Shown: piece after piece, positions 17,401 to 28,600 of the stretch | How positions within the stretch are numbered: the stretch's first letter is position 1 | Layout: the number at the start of each line of letters is the position of its first letter | Source of the DNA: Aureispira sp. | GTDB lineage: Bacteria; Bacteroidota; Bacteroidia; Chitinophagales; Saprospiraceae | Assembly (NCBI GenBank): GCA_024222455.1 | Contig: JAAEPD010000087.1 | Span: forward strand, 1-64,000 | Direction of reading: 5' to 3' | Length of the DNA: 64,000 nucleotides | The notes under the pieces: model-generated | Seen by the model: the letters and a program-made list of their open reading frames with translations, nothing else | What the model was told of the DNA's origin: nothing | Databases searched by the model: none | Translations under genes and position numbers: made by a program

Positions 17401-19734
17401 TTATTCTTTGATAAAACGCTTAGTCATAGTGTTGTTATCACTTTGGATAGTGATAAAGTAAACACCAGCAGGAGCACTTTGTATATCAAAAGTTTTCACT
17501 TCGCTAAGAACGTTAGCGCTGTTAGCTGTGCTAATTACTTTACCCATAACATCTGTTAAACGGTAAGAAATGTTTTCAACTTCTTTCTCAAAGTTAACTT
17601 CTACATTAATTGCACTACTAGTAGGGTTAGGATAAACCATCAACTCGCCAGCAACAACATTTTCTACTTCTCCTACTGAAGTAATAGGAGCACAAAGAGA
17701 AGCGTTTACTGTTTTAGGAGCCATCATAACACCTATAGAAGGTACGAAGTTACCATTAATACCTGGAGTTGACCAGCCATTACCTGTTCCACCTGGCTCA
17801 TCTACATAGAATGGTTGGAACCAAACATTGTTGCTTCTGAAACCACCTGCGCTAGTACCACCAGCAAAAACATTCATGAAGTAATCTAATCCTTCATCAG
17901 CAGCAAACCAGAAACCAGTACCACTATCAAATGCACTACCACCATGATTTACACCTTCTGCCATAGTAATTAAGTAACGCTTTCCAGCAGTTAAGCTAAC
18001 ACCACCTGTACCTACAGGGAAAGGATCAACATCAATTGTAGCAGTTTGGTAACTTTGTCCAGCAGTAATACCTGTTATATTAAGAAGTCCATCACCTACT
18101 ATAACAAGCTCAGGGTTTGGATTAGCAACATTAGCAATATCACCATCTAAAACACCACTAGCTCCACCGCCATCAGTCCATTCATAGATATATACTTTAA
18201 GACCTTGAGATCCTGTTCCTGCATAACCACCAGGTACATAGTATTGTACTTTTACAGAATCAATTACATCATTGCTTGCTGCATAGAATACACTACCCAT
18301 TTCAAAGTCATTGAAACTTGGTCTGTTAAGCAACATTGGTGCATTAGCGTAAGGATCGCCATTAGTATTTAAGCGAGCTTTAGACCAATAGTCATCTGTA
18401 ATGCTGAACTCACGAGTAATCATATTGTTTGTAGGATCAAAATCATTTGCTGGAGCAAATACATCATAAGTACAAACATAATCTGAGTAACCATCAGATA
18501 AAGTAGCAAAAGAGAAGTTATTAACAAACTTAGAAGGGCTAATCGAATCAAAGTTAGATGTACGACCTACTTCATTAGCTGCTAAAGTATCTACCAATAA
18601 AGTATCTTGATAGATAACACAGTTAGAACCAGTAGAATCAAATTTCTCGATTGAGAAGTATACAGGAACATCATAACCTGTAATAGCTCCTTTGTTACTA
18701 GTACGTGCACCATAAAGGAATTGACTCATGTCAACTTGGTTGCTAGGAGTGTAACGACTGTTACTCACTTGCATAGCTGAAGCCATCTCAAAATAAGAGC
18801 TTACAGCACTAGAAGTACCACCTGCGATAGCATAATCTACATCAGGTTGAGAAATAATAGATACTTCATCAATAAATGCATAATAGTATCTTGCTTCACA
18901 AGTAAATTTAATACGACACTTAGTATTGTCATGACCTGCAAATACATCATATCCATTCCATGCTGTAGGGAATGGAATCAAAATTTTAGTACCTCCTAAG
19001 AAAGGAGTAGGAAAGCTAGGATACCCAGGAGCAGCTGTTGATGCAGCAGATAAGATATCTGCACTTGCATGCCATGTAGCTCCATCATCGTAAGAAAAAC
19101 TTACAGATAATTCAGGTACAGAGAAGAAACGGTGTAGTACATAAAACTCAAGACTCAAGTTAGTTCCAACACCTGTTGTTGCATTATACTCTGCAGACAA
19201 GTCAATTCGAGGAGAGATTAATTCTCCTTTGTGTGTAGTACAAGTATGAGTTGGGTCTCCACCAAAAGGTCCGTTGTTACCATTGTAAGCACCTGTAGCG
19301 TGTAGGTAATCAGAATCAAATACAGCTACTCCATCTGCTGAACCAGGAGAACCAGATGGCCAACCTGTAGAAAAAGATGTAGCACCTACTGGATTAGAGA
19401 TAACTGGTCCATGACTAGTTGTGTCATAAGGTGCTTGTAAGCGTTTCCAATGAGCACTATCATTGGTCATTTCAGCTACAACAGGATTAGCTGCTGCACA
19501 TTGCCAAAGACTGTATGTTGTCCATTGAGTAGCAGAAAGTTGTGTGTTACTATAAGGGTCAGCGTTAGCAGAAGAAAAAGCAGTACTCATAGTACCGTCT
19601 GCATAACCTGCACCACCACTACCTGTTGCTGCACCCCAAATAGGAGTTTGTGCTTGAACTGGTGAACTTGCAAATGCCGCAAGAGCAACCACCAATAGCG
19701 CAGAGAGTTTTTGCGTAAGATTGGCTTTAATCAT
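17401..19734 (-). CDS. Large T9SS-exported protein
   Basis: 777 residues. Signal peptide to about residue 29 (SPVQAQ). The body is beta-rich, with a jelly-roll-like region near residues 190-300 ('LSLEFYVLHRF', 'FSYDDGATWHAS') typical of MAM/concanavalin-like domains in Bacteroidota surface proteins. The final 80 residues are a T9SS sorting domain: MVYPNPTSSAINVEVNF, 'LTDVMGKVIST', 'PAGVYFITIQSDNNTMTKRF', ending IKE. Pro/Gly- and Asn-rich loops and few Lys in the body fit an extracellular protein. No catalytic motif seen; adhesion or matrix role is a guess. Confidence 0.85.
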   Translation of the reverse strand: MIKANLTQKLSALLVVALAAFASSPVQAQTPIWGAATGSGGAGYADGTMSTAFSSANADPYSNTQLSATQWTTYSLWQCAAANPVVAEMTNDSAHWKRLQAPYDTTSHGPVISNPVGATSFSTGWPSGSPGSADGVAVFDSDYLHATGAYNGNNGPFGGDPTHTCTTHKGELISPRIDLSAEYNATTGVGTNLSLEFYVLHRFFSVPELSVSFSYDDGATWHASADILSAASTAAPGYPSFPTPFLGGTKILIPFPTAWNGYDVFAGHDNTKCRIKFTCEARYYYAFIDEVSIISQPDVDYAIAGGTSSAVSSYFEMASAMQVSNSRYTPSNQVDMSQFLYGARTSNKGAITGYDVPVYFSIEKFDSTGSNCVIYQDTLLVDTLAANEVGRTSNFDSISPSKFVNNFSFATLSDGYSDYVCTYDVFAPANDFDPTNNMITREFSITDDYWSKARLNTNGDPYANAPMLLNRPSFNDFEMGSVFYAASNDVIDSVKVQYYVPGGYAGTGSQGLKVYIYEWTDGGGASGVLDGDIANVANPNPELVIVGDGLLNITGITAGQSYQTATIDVDPFPVGTGGVSLTAGKRYLITMAEGVNHGGSAFDSGTGFWFAADEGLDYFMNVFAGGTSAGGFRSNNVWFQPFYVDEPGGTGNGWSTPGINGNFVPSIGVMMAPKTVNASLCAPITSVGEVENVVAGELMVYPNPTSSAINVEVNFEKEVENISYRLTDVMGKVISTANSANVLSEVKTFDIQSAPAGVYFITIQSDNNTMTKRFIKE

Positions 19735-20036
19735 GATTAATTAATTTTAGTTTAAAAGAATAAATTTTTTAAATCCTTAGCTTATAAAGTTATGTAAAAC
19801 TACATAAATTTATTTAAAATATAGTAGTATCCATTTAACATTTTATTAACCACAGTCATTTTGACAACAGAATGACGCAGCTTGATATACAAGCAGATAC
19901 TACTCTCATTCTACAATATTATAGGAATATTCTCAAGATAAAAATAACAATAAAATAGAATTGTCAGATATTAGATTTGTTATAATTTGGGGAAAGCCTT
20001 TTATATAAAGTAGTAAAGCCTTTTGTTTTGTCAGAT
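19735..20036. other. Intergenic region with short inverted repeat
   Basis: Leader and promoter region of the T9SS gene. It contains a 7-bp inverted repeat with a 4-nt loop at 19790-19807 (TTATGTA / TACATAA), 56-73 bp upstream of the ATG; this could be an operator or leader hairpin. Nothing else identified. Confidence 0.4.
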
Positions 20037-21041
20037 TTAATTGTCTAATAGTTGTGCAGATTCTACTAATAGTTGAGATTTATTGATCGGGACAACACCT
20101 ATTTTTTCACAAACTTGTCCCCCCGCAATATTTGCTAAAATAGCAGAGTTTTGAATGGAAATATTACTTGCTACACCCAATGCTACTACACTTATTACAG
20201 TATCTCCTGCGCCACAAACATCGGCTACCTGACGTTCTTTAGTAGGGAAATGTTGGTAGTTGTTGGGACTGCCTAAAAATAATCCTTTAGCTCCTAATGT
20301 AATCAATACATGAGTACATTGAAGTTGGTCTTGTATATACTTTGCAGCCTTACTAAGTGCCCCTAAATCTAAATTTTGTTCTTGTATCTGTAAGCCCAAC
20401 CCTTCATTAATCTCTTTTAAGTTGGGTTTGAATAAGGTGATCCCTTTATAGGCTAAAAAATTTGCCTTTTTAGGATCTGCAACGGTAGGAATATTCCTTT
20501 TTTGAGCTTCTTGTATGGTATGATCTATTATTTCTGGACTGAGTATTCCCTTATTATAGTCTTGGAAAATAATTACTTTAATATCTACAGTATCTAACTT
20601 TTGAGTGATAGCAAGTTTTAGAGCTTCAACCATATCGTCGTTTAGTGGACTAGTCAGTTCGCGATCGTATCTAAAGAGTTGTTGGTTTCGAGCGAGTACT
20701 CTTGTTTTGATAGTAGTTGGCCTAGTCTGATCGGCCAAAATACCACTAGCATTTATTTGATGTTGCTCCATCAGAGTATTGAAAAGACTTCCATTGCTAT
20801 CATTTCCCACTACAGAAACTAAATGAGGATTAGCCCCTAAAGCTTGTAGGTTTAGAGCTACATTAGCTGCACCTCCTAGCCGATGCTCCTCTCTCTCGTG
20901 TATAACTACAGGCACTGGTGCCTCAGGAGAGATGCGTTCTACTCGTCCTATTAGATAATGATCTAAAATAACATCTCCTAATACCAAAACATCAATATCC
21001 TTAAACGTATCAGCCGTAAAATTTGTGTTTAATGATTGCAC
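20037..21041 (-). CDS. rfaE1: PfkB-family heptose-7-phosphate kinase (RfaE1/HldE N-domain type)
   Basis: Ribokinase-fold sugar kinase most like the N-terminal domain of HldE, which phosphorylates D-glycero-beta-D-manno-heptose 7-phosphate at position 1 in ADP-heptose synthesis for LPS. Visible signatures: LVLGDVILDHYLIGRVERIS and PEAPVPVV (residues 19-46), the GGAANVALN motif (56-64), and the C-terminal DVCGAGDTV with catalytic Asp280. At 334 aa it is a stand-alone kinase domain without the adenylyltransferase half found in E. coli HldE, a common split arrangement. It follows the lipoprotein gene by 33 bp, so the two may be co-transcribed. Substrate assignment is by family resemblance. Confidence 0.85.
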   Translation of the reverse strand: MQSLNTNFTADTFKDIDVLVLGDVILDHYLIGRVERISPEAPVPVVIHEREEHRLGGAANVALNLQALGANPHLVSVVGNDSNGSLFNTLMEQHQINASGILADQTRPTTIKTRVLARNQQLFRYDRELTSPLNDDMVEALKLAITQKLDTVDIKVIIFQDYNKGILSPEIIDHTIQEAQKRNIPTVADPKKANFLAYKGITLFKPNLKEINEGLGLQIQEQNLDLGALSKAAKYIQDQLQCTHVLITLGAKGLFLGSPNNYQHFPTKERQVADVCGAGDTVISVVALGVASNISIQNSAILANIAGGQVCEKIGVVPINKSQLLVESAQLLDN

Positions 21042-21074
21042 AAGAATCTTTATTTGGTCGTTTTTAATAATAGC

Positions 21075-21800
21075 TTATTGGCCTACTCCTGCAATTACTT
21101 GAGCAGTACAAAACATACTTTCATTATTGATGATTAATACGCCTTCATGAAGCGCAGTAAGATCAGCAATAGTAGCATTAAACAGGCAAATATGTCGACC
21201 ATCAAACCCTGATAAATAAATCTTGTCTCCTTGTATTGTCCCTTCTAATGGAATTGAGGTGTTATTATCAATAACTAAGGATCCTGTGGCTTTATTTTTT
21301 TCAGTGGCTATACGCAATTGTGTTTCTAAAGTAGAATCTTGAGATACAATTGCTTTGACAGCCCAAGTTCCTGTAATATTATCAACAGGAGTCATTCGGA
21401 TATTAGGGAAGCGGTGCGTTTGAGCATTTTGTGCTTGAAACGAAATAGGATAACTCTTTTCTGTTTTGTCAAACCAATGTCCTTCCATTAAGTTAACCTC
21501 ATATATAAGTCTAAGGTGGCTTTGGGCATCATCGAAATAAACATAAACGGTATCTCCCCAAAAACGAAGGCTATCACTTTGGAGTTGATGTTCCCCATTA
21601 AAAAATACAAAATTTTGAGGTTGCCCTTCTTCTGAACTATTAATATTAAAGGTAATAGGTATTTTTTCTCCTTCAACAATAAATACCCCTCTCCAATTTC
21701 CAGGAGCTACATGCTCAAAAGGTTTTCCTTTTTCAATCCCAAGACAACCTAAGTTAGATAGTATAGTGAATAGTGTGAGACAAATAATAAGCGAACGCAT
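21075..21800 (-). CDS. Probable lipoprotein with two beta-rich domains
   Basis: Signal peptide with a non-canonical lipobox-like end (SNLGC, Cys19). Two similar beta-rich halves follow: 'APGNWRGVFIVEGEKIPITFNI' with 'VNLMEGHWFDK', then 'ITGTWAVKAIVSQDSTLETQLRI' with 'GSLVIDNN' and 'LEGTIQGDKIYLSGFDG'. The first half resembles the N-terminal domain found before thioredoxin folds in some Bacteroidota TlpA-like proteins, but no CxxC thioredoxin domain is present, so either the family association or a truncated architecture applies. It lies upstream of the heptose kinase. Function unknown. Confidence 0.65.
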   Translation of the reverse strand: MRSLIICLTLFTILSNLGCLGIEKGKPFEHVAPGNWRGVFIVEGEKIPITFNINSSEEGQPQNFVFFNGEHQLQSDSLRFWGDTVYVYFDDAQSHLRLIYEVNLMEGHWFDKTEKSYPISFQAQNAQTHRFPNIRMTPVDNITGTWAVKAIVSQDSTLETQLRIATEKNKATGSLVIDNNTSIPLEGTIQGDKIYLSGFDGRHICLFNATIADLTALHEGVLIINNESMFCTAQVIAGVGQ

Positions 21801-22162
21801 AATAATTTATTGATTTAGTTGCTGGCATAATCCATGGCCTAACAGCTTTTTATTTAGCTTGTCAGGAATTTATAGATTATTAAAGATTCTGCAAAGTTAA
21901 TTTTATTTGTGCAAATATTAAGAATTCTATATATCTTAGGAAGATGTAAACAATAATCATTGTCTTTTCTTTATGGATTTCAATAGCCTTTGATAATCCA
22001 TTTTTTAACAACTTTCTAAGTTAAATAGGGGAAGAGTAGACGACAAACGACTAATATTTAGTTAATATATTAAAAGAGCCTATAAAAACTTTCTTTTAGT
22101 ACTTTTTTTGAATAAAACCCAACAAGGTGGTTTGATGAATTAACCCACGAAATTATATAAGT
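21801..22162. other. Divergent intergenic region
   Basis: Lies between the lipoprotein gene (minus) and a secreted-protein gene (plus), and must hold both promoters. I could not identify convincing -33/-7 pairs or repeats. Confidence 0.4.
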
Positions 22163-23278
22163 ATGCAAATTTTTTTTTGGCGGTTACTATTATGTTATTG
22201 TATTTGCTTTAACAGTGCTTTGTTTGCCCAAAACAATCAAGCTGTTGTTTGGAGAGGCTTTGAACATAGTTGGACTTATAATCACAGGATTAATAGGTTG
22301 GGTAACTATATTACTCAAAACAACAACAAGTTAACTAGTTGTCATGCTAGTGCATCTGGTTTGGGGGCTGATAGTACAACATTTACATCACATTATAGTT
22401 TTGTCAAAAGCCCTAATGTTGCTTTTCAAGCAGGAAAAAAAGATATAAAACTATATGGTAAAGAAAAACACCTAATTACCAAAATTATCGAAATTGCAGT
22501 ACCCGCAAAAGAAGGCCTCAAGAACAAAGACGAATATATAACCTTACTCAATGGGTTTGATTTGAGAGCAGTAGACAGAGCAGATAAAATACAGTTGCTT
22601 AGATTATCTGTAGAAAATGCTGAATACGCTCCTGCTGTCAACGAAATTCGATTTTACCTAAGAGTCACCTTAGTTGTAAACTGTCAGTCTTTTGAATGTT
22701 CTAGGTTCAATCAAAAAACAACCTACAACCTATCTATACATTATCTAATAGCAGCAGGGGATACAGAGTACTTGACCGAAAGACCTAAAATGTTGACTAA
22801 AGATTATCCTTGGGGCAAAAAAGATGAACACCATCATACCTCTGACAAACGTTATATCATTGGCAAAAAAGATGGAGAATACCAAAATGCTTTATTAGGC
22901 ATAAAATCAATGGCATTAACATTGGACGATGCTCATTGGACTGTGGAATACCACAACAACATTACTCCATTGGATTATAATAAAGAAACAGGGCGTTTAG
23001 ATTTTGCTGCAGATCTATTTTTTAAGGAGTGGCAGCAAGGGATGAAAACAATGTCTGCCAAACCCCAACACTCTAAGTTTTCGAGTAAGAAAAAAGGTTG
23101 GTGTGTCTTAGATGTTGGGATATCCCTATTGCAATTTAAGGAAGCTGAAATCGTTCATAAAAAGCATGGAGGTTCTATGTTTTGGGAAGGGTTCAATGCT
23201 CCTTCTAGTGACGGAAAAGCCATGTATGAACAACCCTTAGTTTTTCCGTTTAAGACTACCAATGCTACAGATAAATAA
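22163..23278 (+). CDS. Secreted protein of unknown function
   Basis: 371 residues with a signal peptide to about residue 23 (ALFAQ). No T9SS sorting domain or lipobox follows, so it is predicted periplasmic or outer-membrane associated. The mature part is rich in Lys, His and Tyr and contains three Cys near the middle (VVNCQSFECSRF) plus one near the start (TSCHAS) and one late (GWCVLD). It has beta-rich segments such as 'EIRFYLRVTLVVNC'. No family recognised. It precedes the epimerase/glycosyltransferase pair by 149 bp; any functional link is unproven. Confidence 0.65.
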   Translation: MQIFFWRLLLCYCICFNSALFAQNNQAVVWRGFEHSWTYNHRINRLGNYITQNNNKLTSCHASASGLGADSTTFTSHYSFVKSPNVAFQAGKKDIKLYGKEKHLITKIIEIAVPAKEGLKNKDEYITLLNGFDLRAVDRADKIQLLRLSVENAEYAPAVNEIRFYLRVTLVVNCQSFECSRFNQKTTYNLSIHYLIAAGDTEYLTERPKMLTKDYPWGKKDEHHHTSDKRYIIGKKDGEYQNALLGIKSMALTLDDAHWTVEYHNNITPLDYNKETGRLDFAADLFFKEWQQGMKTMSAKPQHSKFSSKKKGWCVLDVGISLLQFKEAEIVHKKHGGSMFWEGFNAPSSDGKAMYEQPLVFPFKTTNATDK

Positions 23279-23427
23279 AAAAGAGGAATATCTTTAGGGC
23301 TTGTTTGCCATAAATCCATAGTTTTAAACAGCTTTAATACTAAAAAATAAGGCAACAATTAACTATCTTTGCCCAAAGTTTTAAGACTTCTAATATTTTA
23401 ATATACAAACCATATAATTTCTAAATT

Positions 23428-24429
23428 ATGAGTATTTCGTTAGTAACTGGAGGAGCTGGTTTTATAGGTGCACATGTCGTTAATGAACTTATCGATATGG
23501 GACACCAAGTAATAGTAATGGATGATTTGAGTGGAGGATTTGAGGAAAATATTAATCCCAAAGCAACCTTTATTAAGGGTTCTATTACAGACCATGAATT
23601 AGTTACAAAGATATTCAATGATTATGCATTTGACTATGTGTATCATTTGGCTGCTTATGCTGCTGAGGGCTTGAGCCACTTTATTCGTAGATTCAATTAC
23701 ACCAATAATCTAATTGGTAGTATCAACTTGATCAATGAGTCGATCAAGCATAAAATTAAGTGTTTTATTTTTACTTCTTCTATTGCAGTATATGGTGCAG
23801 GTCAACTGCCAATGCGTGAGGATATTACACCTCTGCCAGAGGATCCTTATGGTATAGCTAAGTTAGCAGTAGAGCAAGATCTCAAAACAGCTCATGAAAT
23901 GTTTGGTCTAAACTCAGTTATCTTCCGTCCACACAATGTATATGGAGAATATCAAAATATTGGAGATCGCTATAGAAATGTAGTAGGTATTTTCATGAAT
24001 CAATTGATGTTAGGAAAGTCATTGACTGTATTTGGCGATGGTGGTCAAACTCGTGCATTTAGTTATATCGGAGATGTTGCTCCTTATATTGCTAACTGTG
24101 TGAATGTTCCTGAGTCGTATAACGAAACCTTTAATGTAGGTGCTGATAAGGAATATTCTGTAAAGGAGTTAGCTGAAACGATTATGAAAACCATGAACTT
24201 GGAGCAACCTTTACGCCATTTGCCTGCTCGTAATGAAGTGGAACATGCTTATGCAGATCACTCTAAAGTAAAAAGAGTATTTAATATTGATGATAGCAAA
24301 ATTGTAACCTTAGAAGAAGGTATCCAAAAAATGGCGGATTGGGCTGGAAATGTAGGCTCTCGTGCAAGTGGCAAGTTTGGTAATATCGAGATTACTGAAA
24401 AAGTGCCAAGTATCTGGTTAGAAGATTAA
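23428..24429 (+). CDS. NAD-dependent sugar-nucleotide epimerase/dehydratase
   Basis: Extended short-chain dehydrogenase (UDP-glucose 4-epimerase/dTDP-glucose 4,6-dehydratase superfamily). The Rossmann motif GGAGFIG (residues 8-14) binds NAD; 'YHLAAYAAE', Ser117/118 in FTSSIAVYG and the catalytic pair Tyr141-Lys145 (PYGIAKLAVEQ) complete the active site. 'RPHNVYGEYQNIGDRY' and 'GDGGQTRAFSYIGDVA' are substrate-side motifs typical of nucleotide-sugar epimerases. At 333 aa it is full length. It sits 42 bp before a glycosyltransferase gene, so they likely supply and transfer a sugar for surface polysaccharide. The exact substrate is undetermined. Confidence 0.88.
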   Translation: MSISLVTGGAGFIGAHVVNELIDMGHQVIVMDDLSGGFEENINPKATFIKGSITDHELVTKIFNDYAFDYVYHLAAYAAEGLSHFIRRFNYTNNLIGSINLINESIKHKIKCFIFTSSIAVYGAGQLPMREDITPLPEDPYGIAKLAVEQDLKTAHEMFGLNSVIFRPHNVYGEYQNIGDRYRNVVGIFMNQLMLGKSLTVFGDGGQTRAFSYIGDVAPYIANCVNVPESYNETFNVGADKEYSVKELAETIMKTMNLEQPLRHLPARNEVEHAYADHSKVKRVFNIDDSKIVTLEEGIQKMADWAGNVGSRASGKFGNIEITEKVPSIWLED

Positions 24430-24471
24430 AAAGTAGAATTGCATAGGTCACTATTAATTAAAAAATTAGTT

Positions 24472-25560
24472 TTGAAAAAAAAGATCTTATTCTTAGGGAT
24501 TCATCGAAAAGATCGCTCACCTTCGCAGCGATTTAGATTTGAACAATATTTAGACTATTTAGAAGAGAATGGATTTCAATGCGAATTCTCTAACATCATT
24601 AGAGCTGAAGACGACAAGGTCTTTTATGGTGCAGGTAATTTCTTTGGGAAGCTAGGTATTTTGATGCGAAGTATCTCCAAACGTTGGAAAGAATCAGCTA
24701 GAGCTAAAGACTACGATATCGTATTTGTGCAGCGAGAGTGTTTTATGCTGGGAACTACTTTTTTTGAAAAGCGTTTTGCAAAAAAGACCAAACTCGTTTT
24801 TGATTTTGACGATTCTATTTGGTTGCAAGTTGTTTCCGCCAACAATAAGTCTGTAGGCTTTCTGAAAGATGCTGACAAGACAGCCAAATTGATCGAGATG
24901 TCAGATATGGTGTTTGCTGGCAATCCTTATTTAGCCAACTATGCTTCTAAGTACAACAAAAACGTGAAGATAGTCCCAACTACTATTGATACCGAAGAAT
25001 ATGTGCGTGTGCCGCAAGAACCTAGAGATAGAGTTTGTGTAGGTTGGAGCGGAAGTTTTACAACTATAGAGCATTTTGAGCACTGTTTACCAGCTTTAGC
25101 CAAACTCAAAGAGAAATATGGCGACAAAGTCTATTTCAAGGTAATTGGTGATGGAAATTACAAGCATGAAGAGTTGGGTATACAAGGTATTCCTTGGACC
25201 AAAAAAGATGAACTAAAAGAGCTTTCTGAAATAGAAATAGGTCTGATGCCTTTGCCTAATGATGAGTGGACGAATGGTAAGTGTGGTTTGAAAGGGCTAC
25301 AATACATGGCTTTAGATATTCCTACCATTATGTCACCAGTAGGAGTCAATACCGAAATCATTCAAGATGGAGAAAATGGTTTGTTGGCAGATGGAGTAGA
25401 TGAGTGGGTAGAAAAAATCTCTATGCTGATTGATAATCCTGAACTACGTGAAACAATGGGTAAAAAGGGTAGAAAAACAGTGGTAGACCAATATTCTGTA
25501 ATTTCAGAACGAGACAACTATGTCAAACACTTCAACGAGCTGCTCAGCAAAGAGAGCTAA
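24472..25560 (+). CDS. GT-B glycosyltransferase (group 1 type), TTG start
   Basis: Start: no ATG exists near the N-terminus. TTG at 24472 gives the natural beginning (M)KKKILFLGI; an earlier in-frame TTG at 24439 would add 11 residues. Domains: N-terminal GT-B half with 'HRKDRSPSQRFRFEQYLDYL', linker, and the C-terminal nucleotide-sugar domain with 'VGWSGSFTTIEH' and the E-x7-E-like region ('SPVGVNTEIIQDGENGLL'), as in GT4 enzymes. 'DFDDSIW' is a motif common in this subgroup. It transfers a sugar from a nucleotide donor in the cytoplasm; the acceptor is unknown. Likely operon with the epimerase upstream; a terminator follows. Confidence 0.82.
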   Translation: MKKKILFLGIHRKDRSPSQRFRFEQYLDYLEENGFQCEFSNIIRAEDDKVFYGAGNFFGKLGILMRSISKRWKESARAKDYDIVFVQRECFMLGTTFFEKRFAKKTKLVFDFDDSIWLQVVSANNKSVGFLKDADKTAKLIEMSDMVFAGNPYLANYASKYNKNVKIVPTTIDTEEYVRVPQEPRDRVCVGWSGSFTTIEHFEHCLPALAKLKEKYGDKVYFKVIGDGNYKHEELGIQGIPWTKKDELKELSEIEIGLMPLPNDEWTNGKCGLKGLQYMALDIPTIMSPVGVNTEIIQDGENGLLADGVDEWVEKISMLIDNPELRETMGKKGRKTVVDQYSVISERDNYVKHFNELLSKES

Positions 25561-25594
25561 ATAAGATACTCTAACAAGCCTGATAGATAAAAAA

Positions 25595-25630
25595 ACAAAA
25601 CACCAGCCCTTGTGGTTGGTGTTTTTGTTT
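25595..25630. terminator. Bidirectional terminator
   Basis: Stem 25597-25608 with 25614-25625 (one G-U pair), flanked by A tracts left and T tracts right. It lies between the glycosyltransferase and the large T9SS gene, which converge here. A second small hairpin (8 bp, 25648-25667) lies just beyond the T9SS gene stop. Confidence 0.85.
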
Positions 25631-25678
25631 ATCCATAAATAAGCACTATGAAAGTTAAAACTTTCATGGGTGTACATC

Positions 25679-28600
25679 TTAATCTATCTTAATAAATTTT
25701 CGTTGTTGTCTCCAAGTACCAGCTCCCAGTTGTATCCAATAACTTCCAGCAGGCAACAGTTGCACATCTATTTGTTGTTGTTGCATTCCTCTTTTCAGAA
25801 TTACGCTTTTATCATAAACTACTTGCCCTAATACATCCAATATTTTTATATTCAGTTCTTCAGAGTCGAGTCCTTCAGCCACTAAACTCAATTGCAGCTG
25901 ATCTCTTACGGGAATAGGGTAGAGCTTGAAATTGAGTTGCTGCAATTGTTCAAAGCAACTAGATTGAACTTGAATAACCTTAGAAAACTGTTGTAGCCCA
26001 TCTGTATCTACTGTTCGTAGTCGATAATAATTGCTACTATGTTTTAAGGCTTTATCCATAAAGCGATAAACAGAGCCACTACCTGTTGCTGTTAGTTGAC
26101 GGAGTGCTTCAAACTCAAAGCCATTAGCACTACGTTGTACTTCAAAATAGCTTAGATTTTCTTCTTCTGTAGATTGCCATTGCAACTCTACTGCACAATC
26201 CTCTTCTTTTCCTTCAAAACTAACCAGCTGTACAGGCAAGAACCTTACTTCTTGTCCAAAAGCACAAGCACATTGTTGATCTCCATTATCTGGAACAGTA
26301 CGGAATGTTGCTATAATGCTATCTCCAAGAGCAGGATCACAACTGGTATTGTTGATGATCTGATTCCAATCAAAAGTTACACTACCACCATTCGGAATAG
26401 CTAGAGTAGTTTGATATTCTCCTAATAAAACATCTCCTGTTGTATAACCCCCAGAATGATCGGTGTCACAGAAAAACTCTACTGTCGTTTCATCCCCAAG
26501 AGCTACATCTTTACCAGAGTTAGAGATTGTAGCATTGAGCAAAACAGTATTTTGAGCACCACTAATATTATTATTATAAGTATTGATGGTAATACCTAAA
26601 TTTGGTCGATCCACTACTATTTCGCTGCTAGTAGAACCATTAATGGCCATAGACGAGCAAGTAGAGGCATCTGCTACACAAGTCAAATCTGTATTGAAAG
26701 ATGTAAATGTAGGGCTAGGATAACTACCACAGAAAGTAGGCATCGCATTCACATCTATTTGGAAGCGGAAGAGTACACTATCTCCAACAGGGATACTAGC
26801 CGGCATAGCCCATGTCAATTGATTCATACCTGCTACTACAGCCTGTGTAGGTTGTGTACTTGGAGCATTTATTTGCCCAGCAGCTACAGGGTTATAGCTC
26901 AAGAAGCTTACATCTGTAGGAAACTGAATAACAATTTCGTCAGAGCTTCGAGTTTCGCCACCACCCAAATTTCGGATATAGACTTCATAGTTGTGAGTAG
27001 AAGCACTTCCACAACTGGCTACTGTATCAATATTAGTGCGCATTTGTGTGAAATAAGGTGCATCACCAGTACCTTTTATCACAATAGGTGTCACATTAAA
27101 ATTGAGTGTTGGAATAGTATCTCCACAAGGACGTTCAGCTTCTACACTTATAGGAAAATTGGTGCCTGATGTGAAATCACAATCTGTGCTTAGATCGAAA
27201 CGTAACTTAATTTTACGCTCATTGGTGCTGTCTGCATTAGCTGTTCCTATCAGTCCTTCTGTGTTGATTTTAGAGCTATAAGCATTAATGTCAAAAGTCA
27301 ATTGACTTCCACTAACAGTTGGATCAGCAACAACCACAAAACCGCTATTGACAGGGTGTTCTATTTGTACACTACCCGACTCAAAATTGAGCCCTGAAGT
27401 AAGATCTACGATAGTTGCAAGGTCATAAACATTACTAGGTTGAGCACTAGTGAGTTCTATTTCATAAGTAAACACCTCACACATATCTACAGAATCTGTA
27501 GGACCAGTAACCAAGAGTTGAATCTCAGAAGGAGGTGTTTGTATTTTTAGATATTCTTGTTGGAGAGTACAAGGATAATCTGTAATTGTATCAGGATAAC
27601 CATTGCAATTCCAACCTACTTTTAGGAGTAGACTATCTGCAACACAGCTATTTTGTACTGCACGTATTCTATAGTAACTATCATCTGCTTGTAGGATAGC
27701 ACCTAGCTTATAAATTCCTTTAGAACTAGGAGTAACCGTAACATTATTTGTGGTGTCAAAAATATCTATTATTTGAATACTTCCTGCAATACTCTCTATA
27801 CCTAAAAAGGTGCTGTCCGCATCAGAGTTATTGGCAATGTTTTGTACTCTAATCAACCATTCTACAGTATCTTGAGTAGCAACTACAGTAGGTGTGATAG
27901 GGACTATAGATAAGTCTGGAGGAAATAATCGCATGCGATGTCCACTCCCGATCTCTGCAGCATTAGTATTGGTTAGGGTATCAAAAGTATACATTGCTAT
28001 AGTACCTGTTTGAGGTGTTAGGGGGACAACCTCACAGGAGCCTTTTGGCCTGTATGCAAGTTGAATTTGACACTCTTCACTTAGAACCTCTTTAGTCCCA
28101 CCATAAATAGCTAAATATTGTTTAATGTCAAAGACCCATTCTGTGCCATTGTTTCGTATAATATCAGGACTTATAGCTTCGCTTGGCCAACCAGTAGGAC
28201 TAGTATTGTTATTGACAAGGTCTCGAACAGAAGAAAAGTCCCATGTATAGCCATTCGGCACAGTGATGATAAAACTGTCTGGAATGATGGGTAAACGATA
28301 TTCATAAGGAAACCAACGAGAGCTTTGAGCACCCATAGAGGAAATTATTTTTACGGACATAGCGGGACTCTGACAACTGTATACATTATTGAGCGCATTG
28401 TCAAAATTTATGATTGCACGATAACCTACTATTATAAAATTACCAGGCAATCCATCACAGCCAAATTTTAGAGAATCAACTGTAGGATTTAGACTATCTG
28501 ACATATAAATAGATCCCAAAAATGGAGCTACACTTTGTGAAAAACCTAAATTGGTCGTTAGCTCAAAGAGTCCTCTGAATACAATAGAATCATCTTGCTC

